Shown here: positions 12,735-24,203 of the stretch, in pieces
How the letters are laid out: every line of letters begins with the position of its first letter
Position numbering within the stretch: position 1 is the first letter of the stretch
From: Megascapheus bottae
Taxonomy: Eukaryota; Chordata; Mammalia; Rodentia; Geomyidae
Assembly (NCBI GenBank): GCA_024803745.1
Contig: JANJXV010000101.1
Span: 1,381,001-1,445,000, forward strand
Direction: 5' to 3'
DNA: 64,000 nucleotides
The notes under the pieces: generated by a model
Told to the model about the DNA's origin: nothing
The model's database searches: none
Seen by the model: the letters and a program-made list of their open reading frames with translations, nothing else
Translations under genes and position numbers: made by a program

Positions 12735-12961
12735 TGTTTTCAGTTTTTTAATAGGTGGGTCCTGCTTGAAGTAAGGCCTGGTTGCTGTCTATGAGCTTTT
12801 CATTCAAGGTTAGTGCTTGAGCCACAACCCCAGTTCTGGTTTTTTTTCTGGAAGAGATAATAGTCTTATGGATTTGCTGCTGGGATGGCATTTAACCACA
12901 ATCCTCAGATCTCAGCTTCCTGAGTAGCTAGGATTACAGGTATAAGCCAGTGGCACCTGAC
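12735..12961 (-). repeat. dimeric SINE: B1-like plus Geo-like, degenerate
   Basis: The plus strand ends with CTCAGATCTCAGCTTCCTGA, then GTAGCTAGGATTACAGGTAT, the reverse of a 7SL-type left monomer. The T-rich half from 12735 to about 12850 is a decayed right monomer. It sits just downstream of the inverted L1. Confidence 0.65.
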
Positions 12962-13754
12962 TTAAACAAGTTTTAATCTAAATTTTACGTATTTTATATA
13001 ACTAAACATAATGGCATTTCCAACAAGAAAAGTCAAAAGTCTTATTAAGCAATGCTTTGCATACTGTTACATCTATAACTAACCATGATTTAATTTCAGG
13101 TAATCATATTCTCAAAAGATCAGTTACTTTATAAATATTGCTGTAAATTAAAAGAAGTGGGAGTCAAAGAAGAGAAACAATCCAATAGTCAAGGCACAGA
13201 AACCGTAAATTCCCTTTGTTCAATTTAAGAGAACCTGGAAAACATGCAATTTTATAACATAAGCCCTCCTGAAAAAGTTAACATTTTTGAACCTACTAAT
13301 TAACGCTGATACTTAGTGCAAGCTGTATAAAATTGTTAAGAATTAATTAACTAATATAGTCTAAATAGGATCTCATTATGAACTGTAAAAACACAGGGAG
13401 GAACCTGCAAAAATTGCCTGAGGCTTTTCAAATGTAAGACTGATAATAAGTAATCAGAGAAAGAAAGTTTCCTTAAATTAGTCGATTTATATTTTAGATT
13501 TGGGCAAGAAAGTTATTTTTAACATTATTCTAAAAGCTTCAAAATTTTAAAATACAAAGAAGTCAATGCATTTTAATCATCTACTGTGAAATGCCCAGAA
13601 GTGAAGTTGTTCATAGATATCTGCAAAAAAATTAGACTCCTGAATATGATAGAAGACCAACAATGACATGAGGCAAGAGGTATTCTTAACAGAGCTGCCA
13701 GATCTTTGCAAAGGCTAAGTCAGATGCTAGCATGGCTGTGTCCAAAATCCAGGC
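12962..13754. other. unrecognised AT-rich sequence
   Basis: No element or gene recognised in about 790 bp. Confidence 0.3.
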
Positions 13755-14228
13755 ATGCATAGTCTCTCTTCATTCAGTCAAAGCCAAACTCCCGGAAGAG
13801 AGTGTCAAGACCTTCTGTTATCTGCAAGCATAGCAGCAGCCCTGCCTGCCTCCTCTCTGATCCCATCTCCTCCTCGCCCTTCACTCCCACCAAGTGCAGT
13901 GGTGTACATACTTGATGTTACTTCAGGGTGGCAGGTGATCTCTAACATGAAACAGCTCAGATCATCACTTTCCTCTGCCTGTGTGTTTCTCCCTGATGGT
14001 CACCAAACCCCCAACCTGCACACTTTGCTCATAGGTCACTTTCTCAAAGACCACTCAGCCACTGCTACCCTGCCTCATGCATTTTCAATCCTTATTCCTG
14101 TTTGAACTTTTCTCCTTTTATCCTTCTGATGTCATGTTCCGATGTGCAATATAATTTACTACTTTAATATGCTTAGTATTTATTATTTGGTTCCCTCTAG
14201 AATATAAGCACTGGAGACTGTCCTAAAA
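13755..14228 (+). repeat. LINE-2 3' region
   Basis: Typical L2 layout judged by eye. A CT-rich block contains TTTCCTCTGCCTGTGTGTTT, then GGTCACTTTCTCAAAGACCA near 14033. It ends in TTGGTTCCCTCTAGAATATA near 14188 and AAGCACTGGAGACTG. The 116-codon open frame across this block falls on the same sequence and is not a gene. The L2 is cut off by an inverted L1 tail at 14253. Confidence 0.6.
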
Positions 14229-14252
14229 GCTGGATGTAAATTTACAATGAAG

Positions 14253-14408
14253 TTTTTAAATTGTATTTTATTATCAGGATAAAGTACAGAGGGATTGCAG
14301 TTACATACATCGGGTAAGGGGTATATTACTTCTCAAACCTTGATAACCCCTTCTCATATTTTTGTACCCCTTTCCCTTCCTCCACCCCTTCCCAATCATC
14401 TCCTAACC
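14253..14408 (-). repeat. LINE-1 3' tail, older subfamily
   Basis: Same tail type as 4506-4738: TTTTATTATCAGGATAAAGT, CTTCTCAAACCTTGATAACC and a C-rich block. It is only about 155 bp long. It lies against the LINE-2 copy, so it inserted into or next to that older element. Confidence 0.7.
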
Positions 14409-15629
14409 AGGAATTGTTAATGCTAACTGATATTTAAAGGCTATGATATACCTACTCTTTTTAGGCAACTGATGTTGTCAAATCATTTGGAATAAATATA
14501 ATTCATTCAACTTCTTTTCAGACTTCTGGTGAGTACCAGAAAGGATTTACTAATGGATATTTAGCTTCCTAACATGGCACAAGCATTCAATAAGGTACCA
14601 ACTAAACTGGAATTATAGTAAAATCACCTTCAGTAGCATGAATCATAAGTAATGATTGACAACAGATAACTACCAAGGCATTTTTTTCTACAAGAGCCTA
14701 TAAATGATCTCAATCTGTCTCTTAGAAGTAACAAACACCAATAATATCAGTGGAGATAGGAAGGTTGGGGCAGAAAAGCAACCCAGAAGAAAACTCAAAC
14801 TCTTAGAAAGGAAAAAAAATAACTAAAGCAGAAAGGGCCAGGGACTTGATTCAAATAGTGTAGCACACACAACTCTGTCCTCACAAATCATGAGTACAGT
14901 ATTTATCTTTCATTAATTCACACAATAGAGTTGCTAAAACTTTTTATAGGTACTGGCTTTATGAAAATTATTTAGTACAAAGTGAGGGTCAAGATTTAAA
15001 GACATTGCCTAAGCTACCAGAGCTTTGAAAATATCTGAACACTGCACAGATAAATATTAAGGTTATTCTGTGAAGGATAAGGGGATACCTGGTATGCTAT
15101 GACAGCTCATAAGTGATGATGAACCTTCACTGAAACACTGATTCATGAAGACACTTTGGGCAGTAGTGCTCCCTGTAACTACTACTCTGGCTGTTTCTTT
15201 CACTTCTTTCTAAGGCTAAATAATTCCTAGAATTTCATGCCCTGTCTTCAAGTGAAATTAAATGTAGAATACTACAGCAGTGCTTTTACTTGGGAACTTG
15301 TGGCAAACACCTTTTTCCAGCCTTGTCCAACAAACAGAGGAGGGACACTGGCATAGCAACTCAGGCTTAGGGAGAACCTAAGCATGACATTTAGAAAAAT
15401 ATTTGTGAAAAAGAAGGGTTTTGTTTCCACAGCAACCAACTTTCTTAGTCTTCTGAGCTCTACTAAAAATAAAACAAATGAAAGCTGGTAAGAGAAACAG
15501 AGTAAGGTCTAATGTAGAATGGCACACAAAGCAAAAATAAAGGACGCTGAAGCCAAGTTCATTGGAAGAAGCATAGCAAATCCTCAGTTAATCATGAGTG
15601 TCCTAATCTGGTCATGACCCTTTAAATCT
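14409..15629. other. unrecognised stretch
   Basis: About 1.2 kb of AT-rich sequence with no nameable feature. Confidence 0.3.
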
Positions 15630-16437
15630 TCATTTCTTTATTTTTTGGTAACTACTGGCCGTGAGATTCTTCTCTTTCCATAAAGCAGAGCCTCCAGAAT
15701 TTATTCATCTTGTACAATTGGGTTTCAGTGCCCAGGATCAGTAACTCTCTTGCCTCTGTTCTCGGCTACCCATCACCGCAACACCGTGAGGCTATTTTAG
15801 GTAACTTGTATAAGTCTTTGTTGTCTTGTGATGAGGTTACTTTGCTTAACACAACATCTTCAGAATTCATCCCTACAGCTGCCTGTGGTTGAACTCCCTT
15901 CTTTTCTAGGGTTCCATAATACCCAATTTTGTGTATATAACACATATACTTTGTCCATTTACCTGTGGTTGAGCCCTTACCACTTCTTGAGTATGGTGCA
16001 CAGTGCTTCAAATCAACATTGGGATTTGGGTTTTCTTTGAGGTACCTTAACTTACCCTTTAGTAACAAGTCAATGCCTGGCCTCATAAAATGAATTTCTT
16101 TTAGTTTTTGAAATAACTAAAGAGTCATTATTGATTCTCCTTTAAATGTTTGGTATGGTTCATCAGTGAACTGTTATGGTTTAAGCTTTTCTCCTAAATG
16201 ACTGTATGTCATTTCTACATTCCATTTCTTCATGATGAAATGCATAAGTGTTTTATGTTTGTAGGACTGTTTCCCAGTTCCCCTAGGTCAATTATTTTTC
16301 TTTCAGATAATTGTTATAAATTCTAATGGTCCTTTCTCTTTCTGAAGCATCCATTGTAATACCTCCTCGCTTTTTATCTAAATTTATTTATTTTTATATT
16401 GTTTATTTCTTAGTATAGATGAAGAACTTTAATTTTT

Positions 16438-16632
16438 CTTTTTTTTGCCAGTCCTGGTCTTGAGCTCAGGGCCTGAGCACTGTCCTTGGAGTTTCTCAAG
16501 GCTAGAGCTCTACCACTTGATCCTCAGCACCACTTCCGGCTTTTTCTATGTATGTGGTACCGAGGAATCGAACCCGGGTCTTCATGCATGCTAGGCAAGC
16601 ACTTTAACCACTAGGCCAAACTCCCAGCCCCT
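16438..16632 (-). repeat. IDL-Geo-type dimeric SINE, nearly intact
   Basis: The reverse complement starts GGGGCTGGGAGTTTGGCCTA, with an A-box-like TGGCCTAGTGGTT and a B box GGTTCGATTCC. A second monomer then begins after AGAAAAAGCCGGAAGTGG and runs to GAGCTCAAGACCAGGACTGG and an A tail. Imperfect target-site duplications flank it: GAAGAACTTTAATTTTT at 16421-16437 and GAAGGAGTTTAATTTTT at 16633-16649 (15 of 17 match). It inserted into the old minus-strand L1. An ID-like left monomer with a unique right monomer is the published IDL-Geo structure; the name is from memory. Confidence 0.9.
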
Positions 16633-16844
16633 GAAGGAGTTTAATTTTTATAAGTTCACTGATTTTTGTCTTTACTGATTTTCCATTTTCTTTGTTTCTA
16701 TTGCTGTTTTGGTTCTACATTAAATACTAATTTCTGCAAACTAGACTTCATTTGTCCTTTTTTTTCAATGTCATTATAATGTGTAATGTATAATGTTAGG
16801 TTACTTATTTGAAACACTTCTTGTTTCATTTTGACTGTCCTGGG

Positions 16845-17125
16845 TTTTGAACTCAAGGTTTTATGTTTGCTAAGAAGGTGCTCGGTCACTTGAACCAAAA
16901 CTCCAGATCTATGTTGCAGTTATTTTTAAGATAGAGCCTCAGTGATGGACCTTGATACTCCTGTTCACTCTTCTCAGACTAGCTGGACTACTAGCACATG
17001 CCGCCATTCCCAGCACCTGTTGAAGTGGGATCTCATGAAAGCTTCTGCCTATACTAAATTCTGATTTTCCAGATCTCTGCCTCCTGTACAGCTGGGGTGA
17101 TAGGTGTGTGCAATTGGTTATGAGA
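16845..17125 (-). repeat. composite SINE: two 7SL-like monomers plus tRNA-like tail
   Basis: Reading the reverse strand, a 7SL-like segment (AGGAGGCAGAGATCTGG) is followed by a second one (CAGGTGCTGGGAATGGCGGC). A tRNA-like end follows with GGTTCAAGTGACCGAGCACC and CTTGAGTTCAAAACCC. The same three-part order appears, better preserved, at 36460-36815 on the plus strand. Confidence 0.55.
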
Positions 17126-17486
17126 GATCTTATGACCTTTCTCCCTCCAGGATGACCTTCAATGGCCTGGGCAGTTTTGCTTTATATATTTACTCTTATG
17201 ATAGTGATTATGTATTTACCACTATTATGATTTCTTGGTGAATTGGAACTTACATAACTACATATTGTTTCTGTTTATGTCTTAGAACAATTTTTACTGA
17301 AATTCTACTCTGTATGATATAAATATAGCCACTTCATTCTTTTTTTTGCTTGCCTTTTGCATGGGATGTCTATTCTTTTCCTTCACTTTCATCCTACACA
17401 TGCCCTTAAATGTAAAGTAAGTTACTTATAGCCAACATATAGTTTGATTTTAAGCTACACGTGCACATGCACAAATACATATAAAA

Positions 17487-17681
17487 TTTTTGAACTCAGG
17501 CACGCTTACTTGATTTACGTGGTTGGCCAGAACTCTACCATTTAAATCAGTACAGCCCTGCTCTTTGCTCGTTATTTTACAGATGTGGTCTAGAAAATTC
17601 CTCACTGACTGGCCTTGGACCACAATCCTTCAGATCTCAACCTGCTGAGTAACTATGATTACAGGCCTGACACACCAGTCT
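17487..17681 (-). repeat. dimeric SINE: B1-like plus Geo-like
   Basis: The plus strand begins TTTTTGAACTCAGGCACGCT and ends with CTTCAGATCTCAACCTGCTG and ACTATGATTACAGGCCTGAC, the reverse of a 7SL-type left monomer. It is moderately degenerate and sits at the upstream edge of the ancient L1 remnant. Confidence 0.65.
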
Positions 17682-19225
17682 CCAAACTCATCCTGTTTTC
17701 CATGTAGCCTCTCTAAGACAATAGTAATTTAAATGTCTCTTGTGCCATGAATATTTCATACTTTCTTATTATCACATTTCTCTACCTTCCAAGGTAACTT
17801 TCTTTGTTTTAAAGTTCATGTGATCAAATGGGGTCTACCTAAATTTTACAATGGAGGAGAGTTTCCTTATTTTAAAACCTGGTCTACAAACTTAATCCTA
17901 TCTGTAAGGCCCTTTTTCCTATACAATTCAAGATATTCATAACTTGTAGAGATTAGGAATCATTATCATACCTACTACAGTCACAAATCCAAGAAACAAA
18001 TACTCATGAATACTACTTACGCCAAACAACACAGATCTGTTGTCCTAATCATAACTCAGGGATCTCTAGGAAATAAATGTCATCAACAGAATATTACTCT
18101 TAAAATAAAGCTCTTAAATTAACTTAATGAAGATAAATACATTATTTAGTTTTACAATCTTTATCGCTGTATGCAGTCGCTAGTACTACACAAAGGTCAA
18201 GGTGCTGTGGTGTGGGATATATGAATAGTTAATAACCAACATTTGTTCTCAGTCTTCCTCCATTTGGAAGAATAGATGGAGTCATTACTATTGTGTACAG
18301 TGCCTTGAAGCCAGTTTAAATAAGTCACTTTTTTACTGGGCTTGATTTATATAAACTATTAAACATTTTTCAATGGATCAAAAGACAATATTGCCCCACA
18401 GAGTCATCTGTCATTTGTTTATTCTCATTAGCTGTATGAAAAATAAACCATGGAACTGCATAAAAATATATTGGAATCAAAGCTTTCTTTACTGTTTAAA
18501 TTATAATTCAGAACTCTGAATTTAAATGCTGGCAATGTAAAAAAGCAAGCAAACAATGGCATTAAACAAGGCTGGAAAGTCACTACAACCTCTTTAACAA
18601 TTTGCCTTTGGAGTACATTGCTGTCTGTAAATATCTCCTAATGTAATAGTAGACAAGGGTCAAAAGTACTAACCCCTGAGATTCACTATTCTCCTCTGAA
18701 TAACAACCTGTTTTTCATGGGATGTTTTAAAGATAGAGGCAATTCACAAAAGTGCTTTAACAATGTATTTGCCTAGGATACTTTCAAAATATTAACCTGA
18801 CTCTGGTTTCAGATTTGGTATTATATCTGATTCATACAGTTTACTACTATTTATTCATTTTATTTCTAATTTCTAATACACAGTCAATAGTACTGATGAT
18901 GAGTTAGGCAAGGAATTAGGAAACCTTGTGTTTGAGAATGATGTCTCAGATGTTAATTTTAAAAATTTTTACATATCGGCTACTGACATTAGCAGAATGG
19001 ATTGTGATACACAGCATTGTCTTACTGACTCCCACAATCCTTGCAAAATCTGTTTGTATATGCAAGGGTAAACACTATTCCCCAAAAATTCTGTCAAGAG
19101 TTCATGAGATACAACCCATTCTACAAGAGTTAATAACATAAAATAGTGTCCAAACCTCCTCTTCTTGAAAGGAATCTACTAGTATTATCACTGCTATTTT
19201 TTGCTTCACTTTATTTTGACATTTT
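17682..19225. other. unrecognised stretch, possibly partly conserved
   Basis: No named repeat or gene in about 1.5 kb. The part from 18340 to 18660 lacks repeat signatures and is rich in TTTAAAT/TAAAT and CAAAG-type words. That is compatible with old single-copy noncoding sequence, but no alignment is available to test it. Confidence 0.3.
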
Positions 19226-19428
19226 AGCACTAGGAATTGAACCTATGCCTCCCACGGGATAGGCAATCATTCTACCTAGTAATTCTTGGTGTTCTTTGAT
19301 TTGCATTTGTATTTGGTGTTTGAGAAAGAAGCTCACTAACTTTCTTTTGCTTGGCTCCAGACAACACCGTCCTGCCTCCTGAATAGCTAGCTGAGACATC
19401 AGTCATGTGCCACCATATTGGGCACATC
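19226..19428 (-). repeat. composite SINE, degenerate
   Basis: The plus strand starts AGCACTAGGAATTGAACCTA, the reverse of a tRNA-like B-box region. It ends CCTCCTGAATAGCTAGCTGA and ATGTGCCACCATATTGGGCA, the reverse of a 7SL-like monomer. The layout is the same as the elements at 16845 and 27862. Confidence 0.5.
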
Positions 19429-19751
19429 GCTTAATAAAGCCACACTAGGTATGATCAATGGCAAATAAAATTTCAGTGGCTGTGAACTACGAAGTCACTA
19501 AGCTAGGCAAGTCTTACCCTGGACACAGAAGTGCTCTTAGTGGTCCTTTGAGGCACCCTGGTGCAATTACAAAGCCTTCTTGTCATGCTATGTAGAACAA
19601 CACAGCCAGGCACCAGGCTTCACCTATGCTGTCTCCACTGGTACAGTCTCATCTACATATGGCTCATATATGTTTAAGTTCAGTTTCAAAAAATGTGTGT
19701 CCACTACTTCAGGAAATAAACAGCAAAATGCAAATTCAAAATTCCTTCACA
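19429..19751. other. unrecognised sequence
   Basis: No feature recognised. Short overlapping frames occur on both strands, none with known content. Confidence 0.3.
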
Positions 19752-19849
19752 TGAAAAGACCTGAAACAAATAGCGCATGTGAACTCCTGCGTTTCTGATA
19801 TGGAAAGACATGTAACAAATAGCACATGTGAACTCCCACGTTTCTCAGC
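19752..19849. repeat. 49-bp tandem duplication, two copies
   Basis: Unit 1 (19752-19800) and unit 2 (19801-19849) share AACAAATAGC, CATGTGAACTCC and CGTTTCT blocks in register. I count roughly 8-9 differences over 49 positions. No third copy is visible. Confidence 0.85.
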
Positions 19850-21229
19850 TGTCTTACAGTTTAGCTTGCCGAGCAGAGATGGGAAAGAGAAAAGGGTTAA
19901 TGATTGCATCTTGTTCTTGAAATGGGAACCAAAGGGGGAATGTGCCACTTTGAGACAAGGAAATCAAAAGCTAGTCCAGAATTCTCCAGATTCTCATTTT
20001 TCCAAATATGAGGTAAATGGGCAAGACTGTGTCATATGGGTAGAGCCCCAAGGAGGGAAGCCTCCATCTTCCACTCCCTGGGAGGCTGTGAGAGAAAGCC
20101 AAGGCCTCTGCTAACCCACACTGGACATGCAAAATGTATGCAGTGGATACTTTAGTTACATTGTGTGTAAACACAAGAAGGAGTCTGGGCTATACACAGT
20201 ATAAGCAAACAGGTCAAGGTTGCTGAGATGAGAAGGTAACCCCCAGTCTCCTGACATGCAGACCTAAGTTCTCATTACAGTCACTACTCTGGTTCCATTG
20301 ACCACAGCAGAATAATAAACAACATCCCTGAAAATGGATTTAAAGACCACTCAATCCAAATTCTCTAAGCTCAAGGTGACAGCCCACTATCCAGAGGCTA
20401 TTAAAAGCCAGTGGTGGGCTCAGTACCCAAGACTCACACCTGTAGTTCTGGGTACTCACTCAGTAGACTGCATCTCAGTTAAGCAGTGACTGGCGTCTGT
20501 GACCTGGATCAGTATAATAACAAGCTATAGGATATAAAGGTACCAGGAACATGAGTTTGGGAAGCCGACTCTTAGCCACTAGCCATTTGGCTACTTTATG
20601 TCCCTCATTGTAGTTATCTACCTAAACAGGCTTTTTGTGAGGTTTTGTAATCTGAAGCAAGGTCACTGTCATCTAGTTATCACCTTGTCTTGGGTCCGAA
20701 AAATAGAACACAGTCCTGTAACAAGTTCTACAAAGTAGGTTTATTAGTTACAAGAACAGGAGTCCAAGATCCACTGCAAGCTGGTTCCTAACGCTAAAGA
20801 AAGCTCTCCACAGCAGTCGCCTCACTTGCACCACAGGTGAAGGATTCCCCAAAAGTTTCATCTTAAGTTTTACACGAGGACAGATGAGTTTCTGTGTTAA
20901 AGGGCATCTGTCTCCTAAATGGGACTAGAATGAGCACAGATGTTTTCATCATGACAAATTTATCATCTTGATAAATTGCATTCCTATACAATACAACCTA
21001 CAGTTAATTTTGAGCATTACAAATGATGCAAAGGAAAGAAATGGGTCTCTCTAAGGCCACTCAGAAAAATGTTCCACAGAAATGAATTTAACTAATTGAG
21101 AATTTATTTACATGTGCTTTTGAAAGTTTAATACCTTCATAACCCATTATTTTATATAGTATTTTGTCTCTTCAAAGTAAAGGACAATATAACAGCTTCC
21201 ATGGACCAGCATGGCCCTTAGTGTTTATG
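19850..21229. other. unrecognised stretch; possible decayed LTR
   Basis: No gene. The segment 20640-20900 contains CAAAGTAGGTTTATTAGTTA and looks a little like an inverted LTR near its polyadenylation region, but no clear TG...CA boundaries are visible. At 20405-20530 a weak 7SL-like phrase (CACACCTGTAGTTCTGGGTA) may be an old SINE. Confidence 0.3.
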
Positions 21230-21425
21230 AATATCTGCTCATCTAATGTTCACAGACATTTGAGGCATTTACTCTTAATAATCTCGGAGGTTTTTCAAAG
21301 AAAACAGTGAAGCACAGAGTGGCTTGTTCAAGGTCATCTAGGTTGTAAATGAATGCAGTAAGTTTTGAAGCTAAGCAGCAGCTTTCAGAACCCATATTTA
21401 CATCCATTAAGCTACAATGCCAAGG
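21230..21425 (+). repeat. MIR SINE
   Basis: Plus-orientation MIR landmarks in order: a TCACAGACATTTGAGG region, ACAGTGAAGCACAGAGTGGC near 21304, TTGTTCAAGGTCATCTAGGT near 21326 and CAGAACCCATATTTACATCC near 21387. Divergence is high, as expected for this ancient family. Confidence 0.65.
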
Positions 21426-22805
21426 ATGAAAGCCTAAAAAGGGGTAGATATACCCCTGTACTCCAACTACCATTTTTAAGGTCAGTATAAATGTTTGGAG
21501 GTGTGTAAGCAAAATTGCAATTGTGCCTTTCTTCAACTACACTAGATATAAAGTGCATGCTATAAGTAGAAATGGCAGAGAAGGGTAAGAGATGACAGGA
21601 GATTAGGAAGAGGAATGAATATTTTGACTAGTTAGACAGGCTGGTAGCGCTAAGAAATGTCTGAAACACAATGAACTATATATAATCCCGGAATTCTAGC
21701 TCTGCTGCTATTGTGGGGCACATCTTCAACTAAAATAAGAAGTGGAATCTAAAACCCAGACTAAATTAGACTCATAGTTTCTAAAGATTATCTAATTTAA
21801 TTGTATTATTATATAAATTACAGAAACACTGCCTTTGGCCAGAAAGTCAATTTACTATTTTTTTCATCTTTTTAACAAGATTCTCTTAAATGAATTTTTT
21901 CATTAAATTAATGAATTCATGTAATTTTACTCAAGCCAAGAAAACTGAATAGATATTATCATCTAAAGCAGGGAGTCTGGGACCACAGTGTCCTGGACCA
22001 GTCCATTCTTGTCTGTAAAATTCAGTGTTTCAACCAAAAGGGATTATTTCCACATTCCATTCTGATAGAATGTTTTGCTCAGGGTCCAGTAAGAATTTCT
22101 GGGAAAAGGTATTCTGTTTAGCCATTTATTAAGCACCTTAGTTCATGAATAAAAACAACCCCCAAAGGATCAACAGTTGGTGAAATTATGTAGGACAGAT
22201 ATATAGACACGAAGACTCTGGGCATTACATCTTTTGTAAAGGCTCATGGATAAATAGTAGCTAAAATCTCCAGGATTTAGCTTCCTGTGTTTCTGATTTC
22301 TCTGGATGGGGAACTTTCTATGACTAATAGCACCCTCTGGCATCTGTTTCTCTAGGGGGATCAATACATTAGCCATAGAAAGATTAAATATAATGATTAT
22401 GATTTCCATTTCTGGGACAAGGCCTTTTCATCAATAATTATGATTCGGTGCCAAACTGGCAATGTTTAAGCACTGGCCCTATCGTTCATAATAATGAGCA
22501 GATTCATAACCCATGCTCCTTAGCTGTAGAAGGCTAATTAGGACTTTAACCAAAAACACCACTCATGTGAACTGCTCACAGAGGTCACTGGCTACAGAAC
22601 ACCAGTTCTGGCCAAATGAACTCCATGTGCTGACCAGGAGTAAAGAGTACCTGCACTAGAAAAGGAAGTTACAGCTCAGAGTGTAACCCTGAGAGACAGG
22701 CAAGTTTTAATTCCTGCAGGAGTATGTGCTTAAACATGCAAATGGAAATCATAGCCAAATCAAATATTCCAAAGGGCAGTGAACAACTATGGATAAAATA
22801 TGAAA
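21426..22805. other. unrecognised stretch
   Basis: About 1.4 kb with no gene or nameable repeat. Confidence 0.3.
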
Positions 22806-22883
22806 TTATTGTCCTTAATGTACTATGTTGTCTCTCATCTCCTTTGCTGTCCCTTGTTTATCTCATATTGTTACAGTATCTCA
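22806..22883 (+). repeat. short LINE-1 3' UTR fragment (young family)
   Basis: The stretch TTGTCCTTAATGTACTATGT onward through GCTGTCCCTTGTTTATCTCA and GTTACAGTATCTCAC matches the interior of the recurrent L1 3' UTR. Both ends are missing, including the G-rich block and poly(A), so it is not a simple 5'-truncated insertion. Confidence 0.85.
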
Positions 22884-23796
22884 CAATTCGTATCTTTAAA
22901 GGGCATGTGTTCTAGTTGGAAGACAAAGAGGTGGACTGGAGACTTTTCTGTTTGCTAAACATAATACAATTACATAGGAGTTACCTAAAATCCTGTGAAG
23001 AGCCTAAGGTGATTTGTCCAGGTATCCAAGTTAGGCAAGAAGAAGATTTGCTTTTACCAGCAAAACCAGTCTTTGTATAAAGCCTAGCATTATTTCCTAC
23101 ATAAAAATTATCTCAGGAGTTCTCCCCTCTTAGGTCCGCCTGCATTATTGCCTCAGAGTCCCTCTCTGTACACAAGCACTATTCAGCCATGGTTCATAGG
23201 AATCATTGGACATTTAAACACTCAATGTCCTTATGTCTTCAGCCACTGAGGAAACTGAAGTACAAGTCTTTACTGCCCTTCTCTATATAGACACTTGAGG
23301 AGGATTTAAAAAGCCTTGGGTGGTCATGTTAGGATATGTAAGTCTCCATTAACTGGTCTCATGACTCCATACAGTGTGGTCAGAGAGATTTCTATGGGAT
23401 TATGCAGCACTTTTCATTTAGAAGCAGCTGCTGTTTCCTGAGATAGAGAGAGAGCCAATCACTTATGTATACTACCAAATGCTTTAAACACTTGAAATCT
23501 TCATACAGGGATGATGTTTCAGGGTATCCTGCCAACACCAATTTTTGCAGTACTTTAGACAACAGCAAAAGGAAAAGGAAATTCAGTGCTCTTGGCTATT
23601 CACACATCAAGGCACAATGATTTCAAGTTCCAATTATTTGTGGGGTATCTGAGACGGCAGTCTATGTTGCACCGTGTTCTCAGCCTGTGTTCAACACCCA
23701 ACTATAGCTGTTATCCTTTTCCACAATAGAACTCTTTGCTATTTCCATAAGTGATTCTCCTCTCTGATTAAGTAGAACAATATACATAAGAATCTC
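22884..23796. other. unrecognised stretch; weak MIR traces
   Basis: About 900 bp. A MIR-like phrase lies around 22990-23060 (CCTGTGAAGAGCCTAAGGTG, GATTTGTCCAGGTATCCAAG) but is too short to define. Otherwise nothing is recognised. Confidence 0.3.
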
Positions 23797-24203
23797 CTAG
23801 CAGAGATTTGCAATAGAGCAAAAAAACCTTGATACAAAAGGCCATATAGTAGGACGCTAAATGAAAGGATCTCTAGGATATAGAAACATAAGCCATATAA
23901 TGAATGCTTGTTGTTCTTAAGGTACTATGTTATCTCTCATGTCTTTTGCTGTCCCTTGGTTATCTCATATTGTTACAGTATCTCACTTTGTTACCTGATA
24001 TATCGGATATATTTGTATTTGGTTATTTGAATTTGGATAGGGAACGGGGGAAAACAAGATGAGGGGTGGGGGTGAGGGGAGGGAAATGGGGACCAAGGCA
24101 TGTGGAAGGGTATCAATGTATGGGAATTAATGCACCATCTATCTGGCAAATATCATGTAACCTTTCTATTAATTACAATAAAAAATATATGAAAAAAAAA
24201 AGA
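23797..24203 (+). repeat. LINE-1 3' UTR with poly(A) (young family, type A)
   Basis: A 5'-truncated L1 tail: GAGATTTGCAATAGAGC, GTTGTTCTTAAGGTACTATG, GGTTACCTGATATATCGGAT-type region, and a G-rich block at 24041-24090. It ends with CACCATCTATCTGGCAAATA, TTCTATTAATTACAATAAAA and poly(A). Type A here means the CACCATC/TTCTATTAATT wording; other copies read CACCTTC/TTTTACTAATT. Confidence 0.9.

Larger units (their letters stand above)
15630..17450 (-). repeat. ancient L1 (L1M-type) ORF2 and 3' end, interrupted by SINEs
   Basis: Inverted, decayed L1. From left to right the plus strand shows reversed ORF2 C-terminal text (TTGCTTAACACAACATCTTC near 15842, CAATTTTGTGTATATAACAC near 15923), then more upstream ORF2 text (CTGGCCTCATAAAATGAATT near 16077, CTCCTTTAAATGTTTGGTAT near 16138), then still more upstream ORF2 text (TTTGCTTGCCTTTTGCATGG near 17345). 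The order along the element is consistent. Younger SINEs at 16438-16632 and about 16845-17125 split it. The 106-codon minus-strand frame at 15766-16086 lies inside it. Confidence 0.6.

Noticed and set aside
16563..16617. A functional tRNA gene (A and B boxes)
   Set aside because: The boxes belong to the tRNA-derived left monomer of a SINE; no cloverleaf acceptor or anticodon arms are preserved.
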